Part shown: one piece after another, positions 32,487 to 41,397 of the stretch
How the letters are laid out: each line of letters begins with the position of its first letter
Position numbering within the stretch: position 1 is the stretch's first letter
NCBI GenBank assembly: GCA_036005805.1
Contig: DASYQE010000066.1
Span: 19,146-83,145 of the forward strand
Direction of reading: 5' to 3'
Length of the DNA stretch: 64,000 nt
Source: DASRAU01 sp036005805
Lineage (GTDB): Bacteria > Acidobacteriota > Polarisedimenticolia > Gp22-AA2
Program-made: the position numbers and the translations under genes
The notes under the pieces: generated by a model
What the model saw: only the letters and a program-made list of their open reading frames with translations
What the model was told of the DNA's origin: nothing
Database searches by the model: none

Positions 32487-34403
32487 ATGTGCGGCATCGT
32501 CGGCATCCTGAAGCTGCGCCCGGGCGAGGGCGTGGAAGCCAAGCGCCTCGAGCGGATGCGGGACACCCTGCGCCACCGCGGACCGGACGGGGAAGGGCTG
32601 CTCGTCGAGGGTCCCATCGGCCTGGGGCATCGGCGGCTGGCCATCGTCGATCCGAAGGGCGGCCGGCAGCCGATGGCGAACGAGGATCAAAGCGTCTGGA
32701 TCATCTGCAACGGCGAGATCTACAACCATCCCGATCTCCGGCCGCGCCTGGAAGCGCGGGGACACCGGTACGGGACGCACAGCGACAACGAGACGATCCT
32801 GCACCTCTACGAGGAGCAGGAGGATCGCTGCGTCGAGTCGCTGCGCGGCATGTTCGCCTTCGCCCTGTGGGACCGGAAGCGCGGCCGGCTCCTGCTGGCG
32901 CGCGATCGGCTGGGGATCAAGCCTCTGTACTACGCGCTCACCGAGCACGAGCTGATCTTCGCGTCGGAGATCAAGGCGATCCTGGCGTCGGGCTGGATCA
33001 CCCCGCGGCTGAACGAGGACATCCTCCCGGAATTCCTGGCCAACCGCTTCGTCGCCGGGGAGGAGACCTTCTTCCACGGGGTGCGCAAGCTGCTGCCGGG
33101 CCGGGTGCTGTCGTGGTCGCGCGAGCCCGGGGTCACCCAAAGGCGCTGGTGGCACCTGCCCGATCCGGCCGAGCCGGCCGGCGGGACGGTGCGGCAGCAG
33201 GCGGCCGAGGTGCGGGGGCGCCTGGAAGACGCGGTCCGGAGCCACCTCATGAGCGACGTCCCGCTGGGGCTGTTCCTCTCGGGCGGCCTCGACTCGACCG
33301 GGCTGGCCGTCCTCATGGCCCGCATGACCCGGGAACCGATCCAGACGTTCGCGGTCGGCTTCGACGACGCGGAGGCGAACGAGCTCCCCTTCGCGCGCCT
33401 GGCGGCGCGGACGGCCGGCGCCGTGCACCGGGAGATCGTCCTCGGCGCGGGGGACTTCTTCGCCGACCTGCCCGGCCTGGTGTGGCACGAGGACGAGCCC
33501 ATCGCCTTCGAATCGAGCGTGCCGCTGCACGCCGTGTCCCGGCTCGCCGCGCGGCACGTCAAGGTGGTGCTGAGCGGCGAAGGGGCGGACGAGCTCTTCC
33601 TCGGCTACAACCGCTACCGGGTCACGGCGTGGAACGAGCGGCTGGGGAAGGTCTACCGGCATCTGGTCCCCTCGTCGCTGCGGGAACGCGCCAGCGGGAT
33701 GCTGCAGACGCTTCCCCGGTCGATCCGCCGTTACGCCGAGCGCAGCTTCCTCGCACTCGAACCCGGTCCCCGCGCGCTGCTCTGCGACAACTACGCCGTC
33801 TTTCCGGAGCGCCTGCAGAGCCGCCTCCTGCCCGCCCGGATGCAGCGGGCCGTCCGCGATCCGTACGCGGAGACGCTGCGGTCCTTCGAGGCGGCCGGAG
33901 GGGACACGCTCGATCGGATCGGACGCGCCGACATCCAGACGTACCTCGTCGAGCTCCTCATGAAGCAGGACCAGATGAGCATGGCGGCGTCCCTCGAGAG
34001 CCGGGTGCCCTACCTGGACCATCCGCTGGTCGAGCAGGTCACCGCCCTGCCGGCGCGCTTCAAGCTGCGCGGCGGGCGCACCAAGGCGGTGCTCCGGGCC
34101 GCGCTGCAGGACGTCGTCCCGCGGCCGATCCTCGAGCGCCGCAAGATGGGGTTCCCGGTTCCGTTCGGCCGGTGGATTCGCAACGGCTGGCGGTCCGTGG
34201 TCGAGGAGTTCGTCCTCTCCCCCCGGACACTGCGCCGCAATCTCTTCCGTCCCGCCGCGCTCAGGACGATGGCGCACGAGCACCACGCCGGCGTCGCCGA
34301 CCACGGCAGCCGCCTGTGGCTGCTGGTGAATCTCGAGATCTGGCAACGAATCTTCCTCGATGGCGAGGGGCCGCAGTCCATCCGGATGCGCTCCGGCGTC
34401 TGA
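32487..34403 (+). CDS. asnB: AsnB-type glutamine-dependent amidotransferase 2
   Basis: 638 aa. Cys2 (MCGIVGIL), LRHRGPDGEG and CNGEIYNHPDL define the glutaminase half. The ATP-binding loop is SGGLDST at 265-271, and SGEGADELFLGYNRY closes the active site. It keeps all catalytic elements of class II amidotransferases. Sequence differs from the first copy throughout, so it is not a recent duplication. Placement with EPS genes suggests amidation of a carboxylated sugar or amino-acid substituent; true asparagine synthesis is the alternative. Confidence 0.92.
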   Translation: MCGIVGILKLRPGEGVEAKRLERMRDTLRHRGPDGEGLLVEGPIGLGHRRLAIVDPKGGRQPMANEDQSVWIICNGEIYNHPDLRPRLEARGHRYGTHSDNETILHLYEEQEDRCVESLRGMFAFALWDRKRGRLLLARDRLGIKPLYYALTEHELIFASEIKAILASGWITPRLNEDILPEFLANRFVAGEETFFHGVRKLLPGRVLSWSREPGVTQRRWWHLPDPAEPAGGTVRQQAAEVRGRLEDAVRSHLMSDVPLGLFLSGGLDSTGLAVLMARMTREPIQTFAVGFDDAEANELPFARLAARTAGAVHREIVLGAGDFFADLPGLVWHEDEPIAFESSVPLHAVSRLAARHVKVVLSGEGADELFLGYNRYRVTAWNERLGKVYRHLVPSSLRERASGMLQTLPRSIRRYAERSFLALEPGPRALLCDNYAVFPERLQSRLLPARMQRAVRDPYAETLRSFEAAGGDTLDRIGRADIQTYLVELLMKQDQMSMAASLESRVPYLDHPLVEQVTALPARFKLRGGRTKAVLRAALQDVVPRPILERRKMGFPVPFGRWIRNGWRSVVEEFVLSPRTLRRNLFRPAALRTMAHEHHAGVADHGSRLWLLVNLEIWQRIFLDGEGPQSIRMRSGV

Positions 34404-34430
34404 CCTTCCGCTCCGCGGAGAAAGGCCTTC

Positions 34431-35501
34431 ATGAAGCATGCATTCAATTTCTGGTCCATCGTCGCGCTCGCGCTCCTCGCGGGAGCCGCGGCCCGTCCTC
34501 CCCTGGCGAACAACCGGACCCAGGCGAGCCTGTACCGGAGCGAGGACGCCGGAGCGACCTGGAAGGCCATCGGCCTGGGCTCTCTCGGGGTCAACGCCCT
34601 GGCCATCGATCCCGTCAACCCGTCGACCCTGTACGCCGGGACCGGATCGGGCGGTGTCTTCAAGAGCACCGATTGGGGTGAGACCTGGTCGGCGAGGAAC
34701 TCCGGGCTGGGAAGTCTCGCGATCAACGCGCTCGGGATCGACCGCGCGCAGCCCTCCACGCTGCATGCCGCCACGACCGGCGGCCTGTTCGAGAGCAGCG
34801 ATGGCGGTTCGAGCTGGAGCCCCGTCGGACCGACCCTGTCGAACCCGGTGTTCCGTTCCGTGGCTTTCGACCCCGTCGTCTCCACGACGCGCTATGCGGC
34901 CGACGCCGTCTGGGTCGCCAGGAGCGTCGACAGCGGGACGACCTGGACCTACTCGACCGTCGGCGGCGACTACGTCACTTCGCTCCTGATCGACCCGGCG
35001 ACTCCGTCGACGCTCTATGCCGGAGTGTTCCATGCGACGCCCAACGGCGGCGGAGTCTACAAGAGCATCGACGGCGGCCTCCGGTGGAGCGTCGTCAGCG
35101 GCGGCATCATCAGCCCCACGGGGCGGTACTACGACGTGAACTCGCTCGCCATCGACCCGGCAGCCTCCATCGTCTATGCCGGCACGAGCGGAGGGGGGGT
35201 CTTCCGGAGCGACGACGCCGGCAAGAGCTGGACGGCGGCGAACGCCGGCCTGGGGATGGTTTCGGTGCGCGCCCTGGCGATCGATCCCCGGAATCCGTCG
35301 ACGATGTATTCCGCCGCCGACGGTGAAGGGATCTTCAAGAGCAGCGACGGGGCGAGGACCTGGACGGCGGCGTCCGCGGGGCTGGACTTCCGCCTGCCCG
35401 TCGCCCTGGCGATCGATCCCGCCAATTCGTCCCGGGTCTACGCCGGGCTGCGCGGCGATCTCGTGGATGCCTCGGCGGCCCGGATCGCGGCACGCCGATG
35501 A
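34431..35501 (+). CDS. Secreted BNR/sortilin-type beta-propeller protein
   Basis: 356 aa with a signal peptide (about 1-22). Seven blades are marked by the S-x-D-x-G-x-x-W motif: YRSEDAGATW, FKSTDWGETW, FESSDGGSSW, ARSVDSGTTW, YKSIDGGLRW, FRSDDAGKSW and FKSSDGARTW. Each is followed by an AIDP-NPSTLYAG-like strand. Such propellers bind glycans or proteins; no sialidase Arg triad is apparent, so enzymatic activity is doubtful. The stop overlaps the next glycosyltransferase start (ATGA), tying a secreted propeller to EPS assembly. Confidence 0.88.
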   Translation: MKHAFNFWSIVALALLAGAAARPPLANNRTQASLYRSEDAGATWKAIGLGSLGVNALAIDPVNPSTLYAGTGSGGVFKSTDWGETWSARNSGLGSLAINALGIDRAQPSTLHAATTGGLFESSDGGSSWSPVGPTLSNPVFRSVAFDPVVSTTRYAADAVWVARSVDSGTTWTYSTVGGDYVTSLLIDPATPSTLYAGVFHATPNGGGVYKSIDGGLRWSVVSGGIISPTGRYYDVNSLAIDPAASIVYAGTSGGGVFRSDDAGKSWTAANAGLGMVSVRALAIDPRNPSTMYSAADGEGIFKSSDGARTWTAASAGLDFRLPVALAIDPANSSRVYAGLRGDLVDASAARIAARR

Positions 35502-36694
35502 TGGAGGGGGCGTCGATCCTGTGCTTCGCCCACGACTGGGGCGGCGATCCGACCAGCAAGACGCACATCATGAAGATCCTCGCCCGGAAGAATCGCGTCC
35601 TCTGGGTGAACTCGATCGCCATGCGCCGGCCGGCGGCTTCGGGCCGGGACCTGCGGAGGTTGATCGACAAGGTGGCGAAGGGTCTGCGCGGCTGCCAGGA
35701 GGTCGAGCCGAATCTTTTCGTCACCAACCCGCTGGTCATCCCCCTGCCCGGGTGGAACGTGGCCGACCGTCTCAACGCGGGAATCCTGTCCGCGACGCTG
35801 CGCCGCCTCTGCCGGCGGCGCGGACTCGAGGATCCGATCCTCTGGAGTTTCCTGCCGAACGTCGGGCGGCTGCTGGGCCGCCTCGGCGAGCGCCTGGCGA
35901 TCTATCACTGCGTGGACGAGTATTCGGCCTTCGCCGGCGTGTCGCGTGACGCGATCGCGCGCCTGGAGCGCGACCTCGTCCGGCGCGCCGACCTCGTGCT
36001 CACCTCGTCCGCGCAACTGGGCGCGGAACGGGTCGGGCTCAATCCGAACACGCATTTCGTCAGCCACGGCGTGGACCTCGGGCACTTCGCCACCGCACTC
36101 GATCCGGGGCTCGAGATCCCCGCCGAGCTGCGCGCTCTCCCGCGTCCCGTCATCGGGTTCTTCGGCCTTCTGGCCGACTGGGTGGATCTCGATCTGGTGC
36201 GCGACATCGCCAGGGGCCGCCCCGACTGGTCGTTCGCCCTCGTCGGGAAGCAGGCGACCGGCACCGAGGCGCTCCGCGGGCTGCCGAACGTCCATCTGCT
36301 CGGGCAGAAGCCTTACGCGCTCCTGCCCGCCTACTGCCGCGGATTCGACGTCGGCATCATTCCGTTCCGGAAGAGCGACCTGACGCTGCGCGCGAACCCG
36401 CTCAAGCTGCGCGAGTACCTGGCCGCCGGCCTGCCGGTGGTGTCGACGTCCCTTCCCGAGGTGGCGCGCTATCGCGCGCTCGTGCACCTCGCCGAGGGGA
36501 CGGCGGGCTTCACGCAGGCGATCACCACCGCACTCGGCGAGCGCTCCCCGGCGTCGGATCGGGCACGCGCCGCGGCGATGGAGGCCGAGAGCTGGGAGGC
36601 GCGCGTGGCGGAGATCGAAGGCCACATCGATCGGACCGCGCGCCGCGGGGCGCTTGCCGCGCCGCATCCCGCCTTGTCGGTCGCCGCGCCATGA
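35498..36694 (+). CDS. GT4-like glycosyltransferase (TuaH/GumH-like)
   Basis: 398 aa. The start ATG overlaps the preceding stop. The N-terminal half has HDWGGDPTSKTHIMKILA and the central YHCVDEYSAF segment seen in TuaH-like teichuronic/EPS glycosyltransferases. The C-terminal half includes VGIIPFRKSDLTLRANPLK and LREYLAAGLPVVSTSLPE, the donor-binding region. It probably adds one sugar of the repeat unit in the cytoplasm. ATGA overlap with the GT2 gene follows. Acceptor and sugar are unknown. Confidence 0.85.
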   Translation: MMEGASILCFAHDWGGDPTSKTHIMKILARKNRVLWVNSIAMRRPAASGRDLRRLIDKVAKGLRGCQEVEPNLFVTNPLVIPLPGWNVADRLNAGILSATLRRLCRRRGLEDPILWSFLPNVGRLLGRLGERLAIYHCVDEYSAFAGVSRDAIARLERDLVRRADLVLTSSAQLGAERVGLNPNTHFVSHGVDLGHFATALDPGLEIPAELRALPRPVIGFFGLLADWVDLDLVRDIARGRPDWSFALVGKQATGTEALRGLPNVHLLGQKPYALLPAYCRGFDVGIIPFRKSDLTLRANPLKLREYLAAGLPVVSTSLPEVARYRALVHLAEGTAGFTQAITTALGERSPASDRARAAAMEAESWEARVAEIEGHIDRTARRGALAAPHPALSVAAP

Positions 36695-37836
36695 TCCCGG
36701 CGGCGATCTTCTGGGTCGCGCTCCTGCTCCTGCTCCATGCCTACCTGGGGTATCCGGCGCTGATCGGCGCGTGGGCCATGCTTCGTCCGCACCCCACCCT
36801 GAAGGGCGTGAGCCTGCCTCAGGTGACGCTCGTGGTCGTCGCCCACGACGAAGCGGATCGCATCGGGACGCGCGTCGACAACCTCGGCGATCTCGACTAT
36901 CCGCGGGAATCCCTGGAGATCCTGATCGTCTCTGACGGATCGACCGACGGCACCGCGGAGCGGGCGCTGGCCCGGGCGACTTCCGGCATGCGGGTGGTCG
37001 CCTTCCCGACGCGGCGCGGGAAGCCCGCGGTCCTCAACGAGATCGTCCCGCAGGCCCGGGGGGAGATCGTGGTCCTGGCGGACGCCAGGCAGCGCTTCGA
37101 TCGCGGCGCCGTGCGGGCCCTCGTGGCCTCCTTCCACGATCCCGCGGTCGGGGCTGTGAGCGGCGACCTCATCCTGACCGGGGACGGGCGGGACACCGCC
37201 GTGGGCCCGGGGGTGAGCGCCTACCGGCGCTGCGAGAGTTTCGTGCGCCGCTCCGAAAGCCGGGTCGGCTCCACAGTGGGCGCGACCGGGGCGATCTATG
37301 CGCTGCGCCGAGCCCTGTTCCAGCCGCTTCCCGAAGACACCATCCTGGACGATGTCCTGATCCCGATGCGCATCGTCCGGCGCGGGTTCAGGGTGCTGTT
37401 CGAGCCGGCGGCGCGCGCCTTCGATCGAGCCCCGGCGACATCCCGGGAGGAGTTCGGCCGCAAGGCGCGCACGCTGGCGGGCAATTTCCAGCTCCTCCTT
37501 CGGGAGAAGTGGCTGTTGAACCCGCTCGGCAACCGGCTGTGGGTGCAGACCGTGTCGCACAAGGGCCTGCGCCTCCTGGGACCGGGCCTGCTCGTGGCGG
37601 CGTTCGCGTCGAACCTGTTCCTTCTCGGCCGGCCCGGCTACCGCTTCGCGTTCCTGGCGCAGATCGCCTTCTATGCCGGAGCCGTGCTCGGGGGGATGCT
37701 GCACGGCAGGAAGGGCGCGCTTCCCCTCTTCAGCCTGCCGTACACCTTCTGTCTCGTGAACGCGGCGGCGATCGTCGGTGCGTTCCGATTCCTCTCCTCG
37801 CGCCAGCGGGTGACCTGGGACAAGGCGCCGGCATGA
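36691..37836 (+). CDS. GT2-family membrane glycosyltransferase
   Basis: 381 aa. One helix (about 5-27) precedes a GT-A domain with VTLVVVAHDEADRI, ILIVSDGSTDGTAE, a LADARQRF Asp triad, GATGAIYALRRALF and the acidic LDDVLIP. Two to three membrane helices follow at the C-terminus. This is the processive/inverting GT2 layout of EPS synthesis enzymes. It ends at 37836, converging with a LamG-protein gene 11 bases away, and is the last rightward gene of this section of the EPS locus. Confidence 0.9.
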   Translation: MIPAAIFWVALLLLLHAYLGYPALIGAWAMLRPHPTLKGVSLPQVTLVVVAHDEADRIGTRVDNLGDLDYPRESLEILIVSDGSTDGTAERALARATSGMRVVAFPTRRGKPAVLNEIVPQARGEIVVLADARQRFDRGAVRALVASFHDPAVGAVSGDLILTGDGRDTAVGPGVSAYRRCESFVRRSESRVGSTVGATGAIYALRRALFQPLPEDTILDDVLIPMRIVRRGFRVLFEPAARAFDRAPATSREEFGRKARTLAGNFQLLLREKWLLNPLGNRLWVQTVSHKGLRLLGPGLLVAAFASNLFLLGRPGYRFAFLAQIAFYAGAVLGGMLHGRKGALPLFSLPYTFCLVNAAAIVGAFRFLSSRQRVTWDKAPA

Positions 37837-37849
37837 GCGGCGCGCCGCT
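37836..37849. terminator. Palindromic 14-mer between convergent genes
   Basis: The self-complementary AGCGGCGCGCCGCT spans the stop codons of the GT2 and LamG genes. It could form a short hairpin in either transcript. There is no T-run, so function as a terminator is uncertain. Confidence 0.3.
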
Positions 37850-40259
37850 AACCGGCCGGGATCACCGCCACGGGAGCAGGAACGGCGACCGGCTCCACCT
37901 TCACCGCGGGCCGGACCTTCGCGAGAGTGGAAAGGGACAACACCTCGCCAGCGCTGAGGGCCCGGTTGTAGATCCGGACGTCATCGATCCGACCGGGGAG
38001 AAACGGCGAAGCGGTCCCCGGATACCGGGCGAGACTCAGGCCCTGCGTCGTGGTCGTCGCGCCCGGGGTCCCGGTCCAGGGCTGTGTCATGCGCAGCGTG
38101 CCGTCGACGAACAGGCTCCCGCCCGGCGCATCGACGGTGAAGACCACGTGATGCCACTGGCCGTCGTTGAACCCGGGCGTCGCGAGCGTGCAGCCGCTGC
38201 GGTCCCAGACGTAGTTCGTCGCGTCCCTGAAATACCACGCGCACAGGTTGCCGCCGCTGGTGAACACCTGGTAGCCGCTGAACGAGGCGGGGAGGTACTT
38301 GTTGACGAGGCCGCCCAGGCTGCCGGACGTGGTGCTCATCCAGAGCGAAATGGTGATCGGATAAGCGTCGAGCACGGCCGCGTGGGGAATGCTGACCGCC
38401 TCGTTCACGCCGTTGAAGGACAGGGCCTCATCCAGGCGGCCGGCCACGTGGAGCGGGCCGTTCAGGAGCGTGCCGGTGCCGCCGTTGCCGGAGGAGTCCG
38501 CGGCCAGGGAGCCCGACGACTCGTCGAGCTTCCAATAGCCGACCGGGTCGGTCGAGGAGGGCGGCGGCTGGGCCGCGGTCGTGAAGGTGCGATCCGCGGA
38601 AACCGCGAGGTTGCCCGCCGCGTCGCGCGACCGTGCACGGCAGTGGTACAGGGTCCCGGCCAGGAGGGCGCTCGCCGTCCGTGCGTGGGCGAGCACCATC
38701 CTGGTGTCGAGGGTGGTGACGCTGCCGTAGGCCGTCGTCGTCCCGTACTCGACTTGCGAGTCGCTCGCTTCATCGGAGGTCCAACCCAGCAAAGCGCCCG
38801 TGGAGGTCACCTGCGAGACGCCGACCGCGGAGAGCACCGGCGGCGTCGTGTCTCCGGACGGGGCGCTCACGAGAAGCTGCGACGGGACCCTGACGACGAA
38901 CGCGTCCTGCCGGCTGCCACCCATGTTGGTCGTCCAGATGAAGTACTGGCCGGTCGGGTCGATGTTCCCCTTGGGCAGTTTCGAGTAGTCGTCCCCTCCG
39001 CCGGAGGCATTGAGGTCGGTCATCACCGGGGCGACGACCAGGACGTCCAGGGAGGTGTCCAGCCGGAAGCAGAGGATCTCGTTGGCGCGGCTCGAATTGA
39101 TCCGGTTGGCGCTGCTCCCGCAGGCGAATTGCTGCCCGAGCGGGGTGCCCGGCTTGGCGTTGGCGTGGCTCACGTGCGCCGGCGCGGCCACCGACCAGTC
39201 CATGTTGTTGTGGACGAGCGGCGCCTGGAGCTGGTTCGCGCCGAACTGGAAGACGCGGACGGCATTGGGCAGGCTGTTCCAGTTGTCCGCATAGACCATG
39301 TACCCGTATCCGTTGTCCGAATGTCCGGCGGCGCCATTCTGGTCGAGCAGGATGGTCTGGGTCCCCGTCTGCAGATCGACGATGACGTTGTCCTCGCCGT
39401 TCAGCCCATCGACGTTCTCCTTGATCACCAGCCACCGGCCGCTCTTGTCGATCTGGCACTCGTCGAAATCGCCGACGCGGGGAAAGTAGGAGAACTGCCT
39501 CGTGTCCTCCCGGTACGCCAGGCAGCCCAGCATTTCGTAGGTGGTCGACGAACGGAGCGTGGCCGAGTGGACCCGATCGTCGCCGCTGGAGTGAACCTGC
39601 CAGATGTACTTGTCGCTGCCGAACTGGGGAGCGGCGTCGAACACCGTCTGCATCTGGTGGGTGACGACGTCGTAACGCAGGAGTGCGGAACCGTTGTTGA
39701 GATAGAGCGCGGTGGGCAGCGTCGCGCTGAAGTACCAGCCTTCCCCCGTCGACCACGAAAAGGGGCTCGCGGCATCGAACAACGGCCCCACGACGCTGAT
39801 GACGCCCGTATCCTTATTATATGCAAACAGCGTGGGGCCCCCGCCGCCGCGGGAGCGGTTCAGCCCGAGGAAGATCAGCATGGTGCTGCTCCCCGCAGAG
39901 TTGTTCATGTTGCGCCAGTACGAGTAGCCCACGGACTGCACGCAGTCCGATCCGCCGCAGTCGGTGCCGTTGGTGATCCTCACCCCTTGAGTGTTGTAAG
40001 GGGGCGGAAACACGAAGGCGCCGCGGGCGGGAAGCAGGGACTGGATCTGGGCCGCGCTGAGAACCGGCCGTACGTCGGTGCTGTTGGTCTTTTCGATGAA
40101 GCCGCCTGGCACAACGCTCAACGACTCCGGCTCAGGCGCGCTCAGGGCCACACCAGCACAGAATGGACCAAACGCGATGGCCGCGAAGGCGGCGAGGCGC
40201 AATGCGACAAGGATCCGAGGTGAGTTCTGCGGAATGATACTGAAGCCAATCCGTCTCAT
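37848..40259 (-). CDS. Secreted beta-propeller/Fn3-like/LamG-like surface protein
   Basis: 803 aa from the ATG preceded by GAAAGAGGGGGG. A signal peptide (about 1-41) is followed by a large Asn/Asp-rich repeat region resembling a TolB/WD40-like propeller (about 100-480). Next comes a purple-acid-phosphatase-type Fn3 module (TPPVLSAVGVSQVTSTGALL) near 500-590. A LamG jelly-roll follows at about 605-780 (GYWKLDESSGSLAADSSGNG, WHHVVFTVDAPGGSLFVDG, IDDVRIYNRALSAGEV). A short Pro/Val tail ends the protein. LamG modules bind sugars, so an extracellular adhesin or EPS-binding protein is likely. A near-perfect sigma-54 promoter lies about 110 bases upstream. Confidence 0.88.
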   Translation of the reverse strand: MRRIGFSIIPQNSPRILVALRLAAFAAIAFGPFCAGVALSAPEPESLSVVPGGFIEKTNSTDVRPVLSAAQIQSLLPARGAFVFPPPYNTQGVRITNGTDCGGSDCVQSVGYSYWRNMNNSAGSSTMLIFLGLNRSRGGGGPTLFAYNKDTGVISVVGPLFDAASPFSWSTGEGWYFSATLPTALYLNNGSALLRYDVVTHQMQTVFDAAPQFGSDKYIWQVHSSGDDRVHSATLRSSTTYEMLGCLAYREDTRQFSYFPRVGDFDECQIDKSGRWLVIKENVDGLNGEDNVIVDLQTGTQTILLDQNGAAGHSDNGYGYMVYADNWNSLPNAVRVFQFGANQLQAPLVHNNMDWSVAAPAHVSHANAKPGTPLGQQFACGSSANRINSSRANEILCFRLDTSLDVLVVAPVMTDLNASGGGDDYSKLPKGNIDPTGQYFIWTTNMGGSRQDAFVVRVPSQLLVSAPSGDTTPPVLSAVGVSQVTSTGALLGWTSDEASDSQVEYGTTTAYGSVTTLDTRMVLAHARTASALLAGTLYHCRARSRDAAGNLAVSADRTFTTAAQPPPSSTDPVGYWKLDESSGSLAADSSGNGGTGTLLNGPLHVAGRLDEALSFNGVNEAVSIPHAAVLDAYPITISLWMSTTSGSLGGLVNKYLPASFSGYQVFTSGGNLCAWYFRDATNYVWDRSGCTLATPGFNDGQWHHVVFTVDAPGGSLFVDGTLRMTQPWTGTPGATTTTQGLSLARYPGTASPFLPGRIDDVRIYNRALSAGEVLSLSTLAKVRPAVKVEPVAVPAPVAVIPAG

Positions 40260-40713
40260 GGAATCCCCCCTCTTTCCCCTCGAGAGTTGCGGCTCCATCC
40301 CGCACCTATCGAGAGGGTCCCCCCCGGGACGCTTGCGGAATGAATCTGCCTCGGGGAGCGCCGGTAAAGAGCAAGCACAGTGCCATCGATAGCGGAGCGT
40401 TTGGGACGGGTCTGGATCCTCGTGCGAACAGGTCACTTGAGCGCAAAAAGAGACAGGGCATGGTTCGCATTTCGACCTCCCCGGGGTGTGAAAGAGCCCT
40501 GCCGGAGACCGGCGCAGGAGCGCCGGCGGACCTCTGGAATCATTACGTCATCTGTCCGGGACATCCTGACACCCTATCGGGAATTCCCCCCACGAGATTG
40601 CCGAGTTTTCTGATTCGTCCGGCGATCGCTCGAAACGGAGCATCAGGCGGCGATTCGCGACCCCGCGGTGCTATCATGGGGCTCATTCCCAGAAAGCGCG
40701 AGGCACCCTAACC
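40260..40713. other. Divergent control region between the LamG gene and the LuxR regulator
   Basis: The 454 bases are less GC-rich than the genes around them. They hold a sigma-54 element (leftward), a 7-bp GC hairpin at 40509-40515/40520-40526 and no convincing coding frame. The hairpin lies about 135 bases upstream of the sigma-54 element, the usual distance of an enhancer-binding site. Confidence 0.6.
40370..40385 (-). promoter_or_regulatory. Sigma-54 promoter of the LamG protein gene
   Basis: On the minus strand the bases read TGGCAC, five bases, TTGCT, which matches the -24/-12 consensus at every invariant position (GG and GC spaced ten apart). The predicted start site is near 40360, giving a leader of about 100 bases. 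Sigma-54 use implies an AAA+ activator, none of which is in the window. Confidence 0.75.
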
Positions 40714-41346
40714 ATGTCCATCCGAGTCCTCCTCGCCGACGACCACCCGATCTTCCTCCAGGGCATGAAAGTGCTCCTGGAGCCGGAGAAGTTCGACGTG
40801 GTCGGCCTGGCGTCGGACGGCCGCCAGGCGGTCAAGATGGCCGAGAAGCTCAACCCGGACGTGGTGATCCTGGATCTGGCGATGCCGCTCATGAATGGCC
40901 TGGACGCCGCCCGGGAAATCGGCAAGGTGTCGCCCAAGATCAAGAAGATCCTCCTGACGAACTACACCGACGAGCAGTACATCCTCGACGCGCTGCGGGC
41001 GGGGGTGAACGGGTACCTCGTGAAGACCAAGGCCGCCGCCGACCTGATCCAGGCGATTCACGAGGTTTCGCGCGGGGCGCTCTATCTGAGCTCCGGTGTG
41101 TCGCGCGAGCTCCTGCAGGCCTACCTCGAAAACGAGGCAAGCCGCGTCAATCCTCTGAGCGGTCGCGAGCGCGAGGTGCTGCAGCTGATCGCCGAAGGGA
41201 AGACGACGAAGGAGATCGCCGTGGTCCTCGGCGTCAGCCCCAAGACGGTCGAGACGCACCGGATGCGCTTGATGGACAAGCTCGACATCCACGAGACGGC
41301 CGGCCTCGTCCGGTACGCCATCCGTCGAGGCGTCATCCAGCCCTGA
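40714..41346 (+). CDS. NarL/LuxR-family response regulator
   Basis: 210 aa. The receiver domain holds Asp9-Asp10, the phospho-acceptor Asp54 in VVILDLAMP and the Thr/Lys switch residues in LLTNYTDEQ and GYLVKTKAA. The C-terminal LuxR HTH is complete (LSGREREVLQLIAEGKTTKE, GVSPKTVETHRMRLMDKL). Such regulators pair with HisKA_3 kinases, of which there are two in the window but none adjacent. It is the first gene of a rightward set with the export barrel and Wza-like lipoprotein, and it faces the sigma-54-controlled LamG gene across a 454-base control region. Confidence 0.92.
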   Translation: MSIRVLLADDHPIFLQGMKVLLEPEKFDVVGLASDGRQAVKMAEKLNPDVVILDLAMPLMNGLDAAREIGKVSPKIKKILLTNYTDEQYILDALRAGVNGYLVKTKAAADLIQAIHEVSRGALYLSSGVSRELLQAYLENEASRVNPLSGREREVLQLIAEGKTTKEIAVVLGVSPKTVETHRMRLMDKLDIHETAGLVRYAIRRGVIQP

Positions 41347-41397
41347 GTTCCTGCAGTCGACACGTTTCTCCGAAGACACGCTCTCCCGAACACCACA

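Noticed and set aside
40380..40480. Rough resemblance to a GEMM cyclic-di-GMP riboswitch (GCGCAAAAAG, CAGGGC)
   Set aside because: The conserved GGGCAAACC-type core and the stem spacing are missing, and the nearest gene on that strand starts about 230 bases away.
40340..40711. Open frame in the control region
   Set aside because: No family features, no ribosome site, and it covers the sigma-54 promoter. Its composition looks non-coding.
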